Positions 19,157-27,551 are shown, counted from the stretch's first letter. The stretch is 64,000 bases of DNA from Streptomyces actinomycinicus (GCF_016741775.1 NZ_JAERRK010000019.1:62001-126000), one strand, 5' to 3'. Translations and numbers: made by a program. Notes: generated by a model not told the origin, from the letters alone.

Positions 19157-20293
19157 TCATCTCTTCCGTACGACGACGAAGTCGGCGAGCGCGGTGAAGG
19201 ACTCCCGCACCGGGTCGGGCATGTCGACGGTGTCGAGGGCCTCGACGGCGACCGTGTGCTGGCGGCGTGCCTCCTCGGCCGTCCACTCGCGACCGCCGGC
19301 CTGCTCGATGAGGGCGGCGCGGGCGGCGAACTCCTCCTCGGAGAAGTTCGCGAAGTCGCTGCTCTTGGCGTCGGCGGTGAGGATCTCGCCGAGCTGCTCG
19401 GAGGCGGGGCCGCCGGCCGCGAGGGCGGCCACCACCGGCAGGGACTTCTTGCGCTGGCGCAGGTCGCTCCAGGTCTGCTTGCCGGTGGCCACCGGGTCGC
19501 CCCAGATGCCGAGCAGGTCGTCCACGGCCTGGAAGGCGAGGCCGAGGTGGTAGCCGTACCGTTCCAGCGCGTCGGCGGTGGCGTCGTCCGCGCCGCCGAG
19601 GACGGCGCCGATGGAGGAGGCGCAGGCGAGCAGCGCGCCGGTCTTGTTGCCCTCCATCTCCAGGCACTCCTCGACGCTGACCCGCTCGCGGTGCTCGTAG
19701 GAGATGTCCTGGGCCTGGCCGTCGATCAGGGCGCGGCTGGCGGCGGTCAGGCGACGGGTGGCGCGGCCGGCCTCGACCGTGCCCAGCTCCAGCAGGACCT
19801 CGTTGGCGAGGGCGAACAGGGCGTCGCCGACGAGGATGGCCTGGGCGGGACCGTGCACCTTCCAGACGGTGTCGCGGTGCCGGCGCTGCTCGTCCCCGTC
19901 CATCAGGTCGTCGTGGAGCAGCGAGAAGTTGTGCACGAGTTCGACTGCGACGGCGCCCGGGACGCCCACCTCGGGTGCGGCGCCGGTGACCTCGGCGGAG
20001 AGCACGGCGAGCGCGGGGCGGACGGCCTTGCCGCCGTCGCCGTCCGCGGGGTTGCCCGCGGCGTCGATCCAGCCGAAGTGGTAGGCGGCGACGGTGTCCA
20101 TGGGCGGCGCCAGGCGGTCGACGGCCGCGCGCAGCACCGGTGTGGCCAGGGTCCGGCCGCGCTCCAGAAGCGCGGTCACGTCCGCCGCTGGCCTCCGAGC
20201 GGGCGTCGCGGCCGGGGGCACAGTGGGCACAGTCTCTCCTCTTGTTGCGGTACCGGGGGTGCGGGGGCCTGCCGCATGCTCCTGATCAAGCAT
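19157..20293 (-). CDS. Polyprenyl (farnesyl-type) diphosphate synthase
   Basis: A 378-aa trans-prenyltransferase. The first Asp-rich motif is LLHDDLMDGD (DDxxD); the second reads AVDDLLGIWGD (DDxxG rather than DDxxD), a variant common in actinobacterial enzymes. In this operon it most likely makes farnesyl diphosphate for HpnCD. ATG overlaps the hpnE stop (TGATG), with GAGGAGG inside the end of hpnE as ribosome site. The N-terminal roughly 35 residues are Pro/Ala-rich and probably disordered. Confidence 0.92.
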   Translation of the reverse strand: MLDQEHAAGPRTPGTATRGETVPTVPPAATPARRPAADVTALLERGRTLATPVLRAAVDRLAPPMDTVAAYHFGWIDAAGNPADGDGGKAVRPALAVLSAEVTGAAPEVGVPGAVAVELVHNFSLLHDDLMDGDEQRRHRDTVWKVHGPAQAILVGDALFALANEVLLELGTVEAGRATRRLTAASRALIDGQAQDISYEHRERVSVEECLEMEGNKTGALLACASSIGAVLGGADDATADALERYGYHLGLAFQAVDDLLGIWGDPVATGKQTWSDLRQRKKSLPVVAALAAGGPASEQLGEILTADAKSSDFANFSEEEFAARAALIEQAGGREWTAEEARRQHTVAVEALDTVDMPDPVRESFTALADFVVVRKR

Positions 20294-21720
20294 CAGGCCG
20301 CCTCCTCGAACTCGAAGAGGTGGCGGGGGCGGGGCCGGCCCAGGGCGGTGAGCGCGGCGTCGGCCGCGCTCACTCCGCTGCGGACCGCACTCTCCATGGT
20401 CGCGGGCCACCCGGTGGCGGTCCACGCTCCGGCCAGGTACAGGCCGGGGGCTTTGGTGCGGGCGCCGGGCCGCAGCCGCCCGACGCCGGGGGCGGGTGCG
20501 AACGTCGCCGTGCGCTCCCGGGTGACGAAGAAGTCCTTGACCCCGGCCGCGCGCGCTCCCGGGATCAGCCGCTCCAGCTCGGGCAGGTAGCGGTCGCGGA
20601 GGTCGGTGACCGGGAGGCCGATCTCGTCCTGCGCGGCGGACTGGGACAGCGCGAGGTACTGTCCCGAGTCCAGCCCTGAGGCGTGGGTGCGGTCGAAGAC
20701 CCACTGCACCGGGGTGCCGAGGGCCGCGAAGAAGGGTCGCGCCAGTACCTTGCGGTCGTAGACGACATGGACGTTGAGGATCGGCGCGGTGCCGATCTCC
20801 AGCAGCCGCCCGGGCGCGTCGAGGGCCCCGGCCGGCAGCAGTGCGTGGGCCTCGCGCTGGGGCACGGCGAGGACGACGGCGTCCGCGGAGAGCGTCTCGC
20901 CGGGAACCTGAACGCTCCAGCTCCCGTTTCCGTTGGTAGAGACGGAGGTGACGCGTGTACGGACCTCGGTACGGACGCCCGCGGAGCCGAGCGCCTTGCG
21001 GGCCAGCCGGTCGTGCAGTTCGCCCAGCGGGACATGGGCCCAGCCGATGTCGGCCGCGCCCGGGTCGGACAGCAGACCGGTCTTGAACACCATCGCGGCG
21101 AGCCCCAGCGAGGCGTCGCCCGCGACCGCGTTGAGGGTGGCGACGCCGACCAGGTCCCACAGGGCCTCGACGGCGCGCGCCGACTGGCCGTGCGCGGCCA
21201 GCCAGGTGCCGAAGTCCTGGGTGTCCAGGGCGGGATCGGTGAGGTCGAGTGCCTTCAGCGCGAGCGCGGCGCGCCCGACGGCTGCGCGTTCGGCGAGCGA
21301 GAGGTGCGGATAGGCGGCCAGGCTGCGTCCCAGGTGGAGGGGGACGGGCAGCGGGTCGCGCCGCAGTCTGCCGAGCCGCCGGCCCTCGGGCTTGGCGACG
21401 TCGACGACGGGTACGTCCAGGCGGTCCTGCAACGGTGCCAGCGCCGCGCCCTCGATCCGGTCGAGGAACCAGCGGTAGGCGGTGCAGCAGCGCAGGTACA
21501 CGTGCTGGCCGTTGTCGACGGTCAGTTCGCCGCGCCGGAAGGAGAAGGCGAGGCCGCCCAGTCTGGGCCTGCCTTCGAGCAGAGTGACGCGGACGCCCGC
21601 GTCGGCGAGGGCGAGCGCCGCGGTGATCCCGGCGAGGCCGCCGCCGATCACGACCGCGCTGCGGCCTGCCGTGCGCGCGCTCGCGGCGTGCGCCTGTGCG
21701 GGGCGTGAGCCGTCGCTCAT
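20293..21720 (-). CDS. hpnE: Hydroxysqualene dehydroxylase HpnE
   Basis: A 475-aa flavin amine-oxidase-fold protein with the FAD dinucleotide motif VVIGGGLAGITAALAL near residue 22 and a C-terminal FAD segment around GLYLAGAWTATGWPATMESAV. HpnE reductively removes the hydroxyl of hydroxysqualene to give squalene, the third step of the HpnCDE route. The ATG overlaps the stop of the 42-aa ORF as ATGA. GGAAGGACG lies upstream. Confidence 0.94.
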   Translation of the reverse strand: MSDGSRPAQAHAASARTAGRSAVVIGGGLAGITAALALADAGVRVTLLEGRPRLGGLAFSFRRGELTVDNGQHVYLRCCTAYRWFLDRIEGAALAPLQDRLDVPVVDVAKPEGRRLGRLRRDPLPVPLHLGRSLAAYPHLSLAERAAVGRAALALKALDLTDPALDTQDFGTWLAAHGQSARAVEALWDLVGVATLNAVAGDASLGLAAMVFKTGLLSDPGAADIGWAHVPLGELHDRLARKALGSAGVRTEVRTRVTSVSTNGNGSWSVQVPGETLSADAVVLAVPQREAHALLPAGALDAPGRLLEIGTAPILNVHVVYDRKVLARPFFAALGTPVQWVFDRTHASGLDSGQYLALSQSAAQDEIGLPVTDLRDRYLPELERLIPGARAAGVKDFFVTRERTATFAPAPGVGRLRPGARTKAPGLYLAGAWTATGWPATMESAVRSGVSAADAALTALGRPRPRHLFEFEEAA

Positions 21721-21845
21721 CGTGCGTCCTTCCGTGCGTGCCGAACGTGCTGGTTGAACGGTGCACGCCCGGCCGTCGCAGTCAGGGACGCCACGCCGCA
21801 GCGGAGGGTTGCCTGCCGGTTGCGGTCCGGTTCCGTGAGGTCCAT
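21717..21845 (-). CDS. 42-aa ORF translationally coupled between hpnD and hpnE
   Basis: The ORF fills the only gap between hpnD and hpnE. Its ATG overlaps the hpnD stop (TGATG) and its stop overlaps the hpnE start (ATGA), so all three frames are chained. The product begins MDLTEPDRNRQATLR, has the segment GVASLTATAGRAPF, and is basic at the end. I recall a Streptomyces small-protein family (DUF6380) with this central motif, but this is from memory. No membrane helix or known domain. Either a real small hopanoid-biosynthesis protein or a coupling spacer. Confidence 0.7.
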   Translation of the reverse strand: MDLTEPDRNRQATLRCGVASLTATAGRAPFNQHVRHARKDAR

Positions 21846-22807
21846 CAGGCGCGCCTCCTGACGGAGCGCCGGGAGACGTGGCGGGTCACATGACGGGTGT
21901 CGAGGCCGGACAGGCCGCGCACGGCGACGTAGGCCTTCTCGTGGCCGGGCAGTGAAACCCGGCCGCGCAGCACGGCTTCGGGGTCGCGCTCGATGCGGTC
22001 CAGCAGCCGGCGGTAGATGCCGGCCATGGCGGCCACGCAGGCGCCGCTGCGCCGGTCGAGCATGGGCAGCAGACGGTAGCCCTCGGCGAACAGGGCCCGG
22101 GCGCGCCGCACTTCGAAGTGGACGAGGCCCGCGAAGTCGGAGCCGTCCGGCGGGGTGGGCCCGTGGAACCCGGCCGAACAGCCGAACTTGGCCAGGTCGT
22201 CGGCGGGCAGATAGGTACGGCCGCCGGCCGCGTCCTCGCGGACGTCGCGGAGGATGTTGGTGAGCTGCAGCGCGAGGCCGAGGGTGTCGGCGTACTCGGC
22301 CGCGCGCTCGGCGCCGCGCGCGCCCGGTTCGGTGCCGAACACGCCGAGCGAGAGGCGGCCGATGGCACCGGCGACACACCGGCAGTAGACCTTGAGGTCG
22401 TCCCAGGTCTCGTAGGACTCCCCGCGCACGTCCATCTGGACGCCGTCGATCAGCTCGTCCAGGCCGCCCAGCGGGACCGGGAAGGCCCGGGCGGCATGGG
22501 TGAGGGCGACGGCCACCGGGTCGGTGTCGTCCTCGTGGACCTCGTCCTCGCGGATCCGGGCGAGCAGCGCCCGGGTGTCCTCGAGGCGCGCCAGCTTGGT
22601 CTCACCGGGAAGGTCGCCGTCGCCGATGTCGTCCACGCGCCGGGAAAACGCGTACAGCGCCGACATGGCGCGGCGCTTGCCCGTCGGCAGCAGCCGGATG
22701 CCGTAGGCGAAGTTACGGGCCTGCTGCCCGGTGACGGCCTCGCAGTAGCTGTAGGCGGCGAGTACCGGCGCGGACACATGCGGCGCAGACTCCACGGTCC
22801 GGATCAC
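21845..22807 (-). CDS. hpnD: Presqualene diphosphate hydrolase HpnD (squalene/phytoene synthase family)
   Basis: A 320-aa all-helical prenyl synthase with Asp-rich motifs RRVDDIGDGD and LRDVREDAAGGRTYLP. In the HpnCDE pathway HpnD condenses two farnesyl diphosphates to presqualene diphosphate. The GTG start overlaps the hpnC stop as GTGA and follows GGAGAGG. The C-terminal 15 residues are Arg/His-rich, perhaps a membrane-contact tail. Confidence 0.93.
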   Translation of the reverse strand: MIRTVESAPHVSAPVLAAYSYCEAVTGQQARNFAYGIRLLPTGKRRAMSALYAFSRRVDDIGDGDLPGETKLARLEDTRALLARIREDEVHEDDTDPVAVALTHAARAFPVPLGGLDELIDGVQMDVRGESYETWDDLKVYCRCVAGAIGRLSLGVFGTEPGARGAERAAEYADTLGLALQLTNILRDVREDAAGGRTYLPADDLAKFGCSAGFHGPTPPDGSDFAGLVHFEVRRARALFAEGYRLLPMLDRRSGACVAAMAGIYRRLLDRIERDPEAVLRGRVSLPGHEKAYVAVRGLSGLDTRHVTRHVSRRSVRRRA

Positions 22808-23700
22808 CCCTCTCCTCGCAGGATCACGCCCGCCTCGCGCAGCAACTGAACCTTGCCGGGCTTGGGCGGGCCGGGAAGTACGTCGTATTCGGCGGCGGCG
22901 ATCGCCCGGATCGCCGCCCTTCCCCCCGCCACGAACCCTGCGAGCAGCAGCCTCAGCCTGCCGTGGACGCTACCCACCAGGGGGGCGCCTTCATTCAGCA
23001 GATCGCGGGCGCGTTGCGCTTCGTATGCAACCAGGGCGCGCACCGATGCGCCCGCGGTTTTCGCGGTGAGGTCCGTTTCCTGGACGTGAAAGCGCTTCAT
23101 GTCCGCCGCGGGCAGATAGATCCGGTCGCGGTCGAGGTCCTCGGCGACGTCCTGGAGGTGCTCCACGATCTGCAGGGCGGTGCAGATCGCGTCGGACAGC
23201 CGGATCCGCTCAGGGGTGGAGGTTCCGGTGACGCCGAGGACGAGGCGGCCGACGGGGTTGGCGGACAGTTCGCAGTAGGCGAGGAGGTCGTCGTAGGTCT
23301 CGTAGCGGGTGACGAGCTGGTCCTGGCGGTTGGCGGCGATCAGCCCGAGGAACGGCTCGGGGGTGAGGGCGCAGCGGCGGACGGTGGGCTGCAGGCGGCG
23401 CAGCAGCGGGTGGCGCGGGGTGCCGTCGAAGACGCGGCGCAGGTCGGTCTCGAAGGCGTCGAGGAGAACCAGGCGGTCCTCGGCCTCGGCGGGCGACACG
23501 CCGAGCACACGGGTGTCGGCGCCGCCGGGGGCGAGGTCTCCGTCGCCGATGTCGTCCACCAGTCGGGCGAAGCCGTAGACGGCCATGAGGTCGTCGCGCC
23601 ACGCCCGGGGCAGGAAGAAGGGTGCGACGGGGAAGTTCTCGGTCGCGGCCTTGTCGAGTGTGGCGCGTTCCAGGTCCGAAGCCGTGTCGGCGGCCGTCAC
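22804..23700 (-). CDS. hpnC: Hydroxysqualene synthase HpnC (squalene/phytoene synthase family)
   Basis: A 298-aa homologue of HpnD with RLVDDIGDGD and LQDVAEDLDRDRIYLP. HpnC turns presqualene diphosphate into hydroxysqualene. The start is chosen at GTG 23700, whose GTGA overlaps the stop of a short leader ORF with a good ribosome site, matching the coupling used throughout this operon. An alternative ATG at 23730 would add ten residues (beginning MCRPRRGQ) but has no visible ribosome site. First enzyme gene of the hopanoid operon. Confidence 0.92.
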   Translation of the reverse strand: MTAADTASDLERATLDKAATENFPVAPFFLPRAWRDDLMAVYGFARLVDDIGDGDLAPGGADTRVLGVSPAEAEDRLVLLDAFETDLRRVFDGTPRHPLLRRLQPTVRRCALTPEPFLGLIAANRQDQLVTRYETYDDLLAYCELSANPVGRLVLGVTGTSTPERIRLSDAICTALQIVEHLQDVAEDLDRDRIYLPAADMKRFHVQETDLTAKTAGASVRALVAYEAQRARDLLNEGAPLVGSVHGRLRLLLAGFVAGGRAAIRAIAAAEYDVLPGPPKPGKVQLLREAGVILRGEG

Positions 23701-23771
23701 CGGACGCTGCCCGCGGCGGGGACGGCACATGCTGCGCTGAGCTGGGGAGTTTCCGTAGCCATTGCCGTCAC
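23697..23771 (-). CDS. 24-aa leader ORF at the head of the hopanoid operon
   Basis: GTG at 23771 is preceded by ACGGGAGAT, the best ribosome site in the region. The frame encodes 24 residues (begins VTAMATETPQLSAA, contains one Cys) and stops with TGA overlapping the hpnC GTG. It may load ribosomes for coupled hpnC translation or act as a regulatory leader peptide. No homologue is known to me. Confidence 0.5.
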   Translation of the reverse strand: MTAMATETPQLSAACAVPAAGSVR

Positions 23772-23904
23772 ATCTCCCGTTCTACACTGCCGACCTAATA
23801 CACACTATTTCGGACACGCCGCCCAGCCGCGCGCGGGGCCGCCCCGACGGAGGGTGTCGCGCATTATCGCCCCACTTGCCGGTTTCCGGCACCGGTACAG
23901 CTTA

Positions 23905-23916
23905 CGTTGTACAACG
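23905..23916. promoter_or_regulatory. Palindrome upstream of the hopanoid operon
   Basis: CGTTGTACAACG is perfectly self-complementary and lies about 135 bp before the leader ORF, in the AT-richer non-coding stretch that must hold the operon promoter (23772-24017). I could not place a consensus -35/-10 pair there. The palindrome is a candidate regulator site. Confidence 0.4.
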
Positions 23917-24017
23917 CAGCAACGACTGTGGGGGTGTCCTGCACATCACAACAACACACCGATTGGCTCCAAGATTCCTGGCGCCAGCGGGAGTTGACGT
24001 TTCCTTTGCAGACGCGG

Positions 24018-24048
24018 GGCCCCGCCGGACGACTCCCGGCGGGGCCCT
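24018..24048 (-). terminator. Terminator of the TagGH operon
   Basis: A perfect 12-bp stem (GGGCCCCGCCGG 24018-24029 and complement 24037-24048) with a 7-nt loop follows the TagH stop codon by about 12 nt. It separates this operon from the hopanoid promoter region. Confidence 0.8.
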
Positions 24049-24060
24049 GGCCGAAACGGG

Positions 24061-24861
24061 TCACTTGCCCGTGAACTTCTCGTACTCCTTGAGCACCTCG
24101 TCCGTCGGACCGTCCATGCGCAGCTCGCCGCGCTCCAGCCACAGCACGCGGTTGCAGGTGTCGCGGATGGACTTGTTGTTGTGACTGACCAGGAACACCG
24201 TGCCGGCCTCCTTGCGCAGTTCCCGGATCCGCTCCTCGGAGCGCTTCTGGAACTTGCGGTCACCGGTGGCCAGCGCCTCGTCGATCATGAGCACGTCGTG
24301 GTCCTTGGCCGCGGCGATGGAGAACCGCAGCCGGGCGGCCATGCCGGAGGAGTACGTGCGCATCGGCAGCGTGATGAAGTCGCCCTTCTCGTTGATCCCC
24401 GAGAAGTCGACGATGTCCTGGTAGCGCTCCTTGATCTGCTCCCGGGACATGCCCATGGCGAGGCCGCCCAGGATGACGTTCCGCTCGCCGGTGAGGTCGT
24501 TCATCAGGGCCGCGTTGACGCCCAGCAGGGACGGCTGGCCGTCGGTGTAGACCTTGCCCCGCTCGGCGGGCAGCAGGCCTGCGATGGCGCGCAGCAGCGT
24601 GGACTTGCCGGAGCCGTTGGAGCCGATCAGACCGATGGCCTCGCCGCGGTAGGCGACGAAGGAGACCCCGCGCACGGCGTGCACCTTGCGCACGCCCCGC
24701 GCCGAGTCGTCGGAGCCGCGCTTCAGGATCCGGCTCAGGGCGGCCGTCGCGCTGCCCCGGCCGGTCTTGGCGCCGTTGACGCGGTAGACGATGTGCAGCT
24801 CGTCCGCGATGACCGTCGGGCGACGGTCCTGCGTGCTCTGCTCGGCGTTCTGCTCAGCCAC
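24061..24861 (-). CDS. TagH-like polysaccharide/teichoic acid export ATPase
   Basis: A 266-aa ABC ATPase. Walker A GSNGSGKST is near 80-88, signature YSSGMAARL near 170-178, Walker B LMIDEALATGD near 191-201, then the switch His in LVSHN. The SxG spacing, DEALA and N-terminal insertion (about 30-60) are typical of TagH/Wzt-type exporters of lipid-linked glycans. The GTG start overlaps the end of the permease gene by 8 bp. It energises flipping of the product built by the upstream genes. Confidence 0.93.
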   Translation of the reverse strand: MAEQNAEQSTQDRRPTVIADELHIVYRVNGAKTGRGSATAALSRILKRGSDDSARGVRKVHAVRGVSFVAYRGEAIGLIGSNGSGKSTLLRAIAGLLPAERGKVYTDGQPSLLGVNAALMNDLTGERNVILGGLAMGMSREQIKERYQDIVDFSGINEKGDFITLPMRTYSSGMAARLRFSIAAAKDHDVLMIDEALATGDRKFQKRSEERIRELRKEAGTVFLVSHNNKSIRDTCNRVLWLERGELRMDGPTDEVLKEYEKFTGK

Positions 24862-25783
24862 GGCCGTACCGCTCCTCAGCCTTCCAGAAGTACACGAAGC
24901 CCCCGGCGAAGACGACCACGGCCCAGAACAGGGCGATGGCCCACACGTGCGGCGGCAGGTTCGAGGCACCGTAGCCGTCGATGAGCGCGAACCGCATCAG
25001 GTCCATGTACACCGCGGCCGGGTTGACCTGGAGCACACGGACGATCCACTCGGGCCGGCCCTCGAGCATCTTGTTGATCGAGAACATCACGCCGGAGGTG
25101 TACATCCAGGTGCGCAGGATGAACGGCATCAGCTGCGCGAGGTCCGGCGTCTTGGCGCCCATGCGGGCCACGATCAGCGCGAGCCCGGTGTTGAACAGGA
25201 ACTGCAGCACCAGCACGGGCACGATCAGCAGCCAGGACGCGCCCGGGTAGCTGCCGAAGCCGATCGCCACGACGAACATCACGATCATCGAGAAGAGCAG
25301 TTGCTGGAGCTGTTGCAGCGAGAAGGAGACCGGCAGGGAGGCGCGCGGGAAGTGCAGGGCGCGGACCAGGCCGAGGTTGCCGGAGATCGCGCGGACGCCC
25401 GACATGATCGAACTCTGCGTGAAGGTGAACACGAACACACCGGTCACCAGGAACGGGATGTACACGTCCTGGGACATGCCGCGGCTGGCGTGCAGGATCA
25501 GCCCGAAGATGAGGAAGTACACGGCCGCGTTCAGCAGCGGCGTGGCCACCTGCCAGAGCTGGCCGAGCTTGGCCTGGCTGTACTGCGCCGTCAGCTTCGC
25601 CTGCGAGAAGGCGAGGATGAAGTGGCGCCGTCCCCACAGCTGCCGGACGTACTCCCCGAGCGAGGGCCGGGCGCCGCTCACGGAGAGCCCGTACTTGGCG
25701 GCCAGCTCGGCCGCCGCCAGTCCCGCGTCGGGCGACGGCGCCGCGGTCACCGCGACCGTGCCGTCGTGCGTGGTCTCACTCAC
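24854..25783 (-). CDS. TagG-like ABC-2 export permease
   Basis: A 309-aa protein with about six membrane helices beginning after an amphipathic N-terminal cytoplasmic segment (FSQAKLTAQYSQAKLGQLWQ), the ABC2_membrane layout of TagG/Wzm. It pairs with the downstream TagH. The GTG start at 25783 has only a distant ribosome site (GAGGA, 16 nt), so the start is less certain. A 104-bp gap separates it from the glycosyltransferase and contains an SOS-box-like palindrome (25836-25847), so it may have its own promoter. Confidence 0.9.
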   Translation of the reverse strand: MSETTHDGTVAVTAAPSPDAGLAAAELAAKYGLSVSGARPSLGEYVRQLWGRRHFILAFSQAKLTAQYSQAKLGQLWQVATPLLNAAVYFLIFGLILHASRGMSQDVYIPFLVTGVFVFTFTQSSIMSGVRAISGNLGLVRALHFPRASLPVSFSLQQLQQLLFSMIVMFVVAIGFGSYPGASWLLIVPVLVLQFLFNTGLALIVARMGAKTPDLAQLMPFILRTWMYTSGVMFSINKMLEGRPEWIVRVLQVNPAAVYMDLMRFALIDGYGASNLPPHVWAIALFWAVVVFAGGFVYFWKAEERYGRG

Positions 25784-25835
25784 AGGGGGAAACTTTCGTC
25801 CTCGGGTTCGTCTGCCGCGTCGCCGTCCGACCAGC

Positions 25836-25847
25836 GAACACGTGTTC
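25836..25847. promoter_or_regulatory. LexA (SOS)-box-like palindrome upstream of tagG
   Basis: GAACACGTGTTC is a perfect palindrome with the GAAC-N4-GTTC core of actinobacterial LexA boxes, flanked by C on the left. It lies 53 bp before the tagG start. The outer TCG/CGA flanks of a strong box are only partly present. Confidence 0.4.
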
Positions 25848-25887
25848 CTGGAATGTTCGACAGTAGCGGCTGTCAGGGTCGAGCTTG

Positions 25888-26760
25888 TCAGATCACCGGG
25901 GGGCGGCCCAGTCGGGTGAGACGCCACACAGTACGCCAGCGCATCGGGCGGCGGGGGCCGCACGGTGTTGTCCAGCCTTCCCGGAAACCGCCGAACCAGG
26001 CCTTCAGGGCCGGCCGCGAGGGGCGGCGGATCAGGGTGAGCAGCAGCCAGACCCCGAGGTAGACCGGGACCAGGAGGGCGGGGAGGTTGCGGCGGGCGAG
26101 CCAGACGCGGTTGCGGGCGACCATGCGGTGGTAGACGGCGTGCCGCGAGGGCGCGGTCGTCGGGTGGTACAGCACCATGTCGGACCGGTAGTCGATCATC
26201 CAGCCGGCGTCGAGGGCCCGCCAGGCCAGGTCGGTCTCCTCGTGCGCGTAGAAGAACTCGTCCGGGAGCCCGCCGACCTCGGCGAGGACCCGGGTGCGTA
26301 CGGCGTTGGCGCCGCCGAGGAAGGTGGTGACCCGGGAGGAGCGCATCGGGTCGGAGGCACGCAGCCGCGGCACGTGCCGGCGCTGCGTCTCGCCGGTGTC
26401 CGGGTCGGCGATGCGGAAGCTGATGATGCCCAGCTCGGGGTCGGCGGCGAAGGCCTGGCGGCACAGCTCGGCGGTGTCGTTCCGGGCGAGCAGGCCGTCG
26501 TCGTCCAGGAACAGCAATATGTCGACATCGCGACCGCCGGGCCCGAAGGCCTCTATCCCGACGTTGCGCCCGCCCGGGATGCCCAGGTTCTCGGGCAGTT
26601 CTATGGTCCGCACGCCCTCGGGCACGTCCGGGACGGGTGAGCCGTTGCCGACGACGACCACCTCGACCCGGTCGCCGTCCTGCTTGGCGACGGAGTCGAG
26701 CAGGGCTCGCAGCTCCTCGGGCCGGTTGCCCATGGTGATGATGACGGCGCCGACCTTCAT
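25888..26760 (-). CDS. Family 2 glycosyltransferase
   Basis: A 290-aa GT-A glycosyltransferase. It begins KVGAVIITMGNRPEEL, has a DDD metal motif (LFLDDDGLL) where the family has DxD, and an HEETDLAWR acceptor/base segment typical of rhamnosyl- or galactofuranosyl-like GT2 enzymes. A hydrophobic segment near residue 240 (LLVPVYLGVWLLLTLI) may attach it to the membrane. It lies 5 bp after the second CDP-alcohol phosphotransferase gene. It probably adds a sugar to the lipid-linked product before export. Confidence 0.9.
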   Translation of the reverse strand: MKVGAVIITMGNRPEELRALLDSVAKQDGDRVEVVVVGNGSPVPDVPEGVRTIELPENLGIPGGRNVGIEAFGPGGRDVDILLFLDDDGLLARNDTAELCRQAFAADPELGIISFRIADPDTGETQRRHVPRLRASDPMRSSRVTTFLGGANAVRTRVLAEVGGLPDEFFYAHEETDLAWRALDAGWMIDYRSDMVLYHPTTAPSRHAVYHRMVARNRVWLARRNLPALLVPVYLGVWLLLTLIRRPSRPALKAWFGGFREGWTTPCGPRRPMRWRTVWRLTRLGRPPVI

Positions 26761-26765
26761 GGCAC

Positions 26766-27551
26766 TCACTTCAGCCTGCTGGAGGCGAGGATGGACACCA
26801 GGTGCAGCAGCGTCTGGAGCAGGGCGATGCCGGCCAGGACGGCCGTGCCGAGGCGGGTGAAGAACAGGTCGCCGCGGGCCTGGTCCACGATCGCGAGGAC
26901 CAGGATCAGCAGCGACGCCTCGATGCCGAGGATCAGCCGGTGGAACTTCAGCGCCGCGGCGGCCCGCCGGGCCAGCGCCATGCCGGAGGAGCGCGGCTCG
27001 GCGACCGCGGCCGCGTCCTTCACCGGCGGCAGTCCGGCCTGGTGCCGTGCGACGCCGACCAGGTCGGTCTCGGCCTTGATCAGGATGGCGCCGAGCGCGG
27101 CGAGGGTGCCGAGGAAGGCCCACAGCCAGTCGATACGGCCGCTGCCCCACACGTCGGCGGCGCGCAGGCCGAGGCCGACGAGGACGGCCGCGTCGGTCAG
27201 GTACGCCCCGACCCGGTCCAGGTAGACGCCGTTCAGCGAGTACTGCTTCTTCCAGCGGGCGATCTCGCCGTCGACGCAGTCCAGCAGCAGGTACAACTGG
27301 ACGCAGACCACGCCGAGCACGGCGCCCCAGATCCCCGGCACCAGGAGCGCCGGGGCCGCGAGCACGCCGCAGACGGTCATCAGGTACGTGAGCTGGTTGG
27401 GCGTGACCCGGGTGTTCACCAGGTAGCGGTCGACCCGCAGGGACACCTCACGCATGTAGAGGCGTCCCATCCAGTGCTCACCGCTGCGCCGGTCCTTCAC
27501 CCCCGCGGGGTGGACGACCGGACGGAGTTCAGCTACCGATGGCCTTGACAT
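26766..27551 (-). CDS. CDP-alcohol phosphatidyltransferase family protein lacking the fourth Asp
   Basis: A 261-aa membrane protein with four to six helices and the CDP-OH-P signature DCVDG..AR...G...D (D91, D94, G95, A98-R99, G108, D112). The position of the last signature Asp, normally D116, is Ala. This family transfers a phospho-alcohol from a CDP-carrier onto an acceptor alcohol, and the fourth Asp is the proposed base, so activity may be altered. The ATG at 27551 overlaps the dehydrogenase gene by 23 bp; no ribosome site is visible and later starts are possible. Confidence 0.85.
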   Translation of the reverse strand: MSRPSVAELRPVVHPAGVKDRRSGEHWMGRLYMREVSLRVDRYLVNTRVTPNQLTYLMTVCGVLAAPALLVPGIWGAVLGVVCVQLYLLLDCVDGEIARWKKQYSLNGVYLDRVGAYLTDAAVLVGLGLRAADVWGSGRIDWLWAFLGTLAALGAILIKAETDLVGVARHQAGLPPVKDAAAVAEPRSSGMALARRAAAALKFHRLILGIEASLLILVLAIVDQARGDLFFTRLGTAVLAGIALLQTLLHLVSILASSRLK

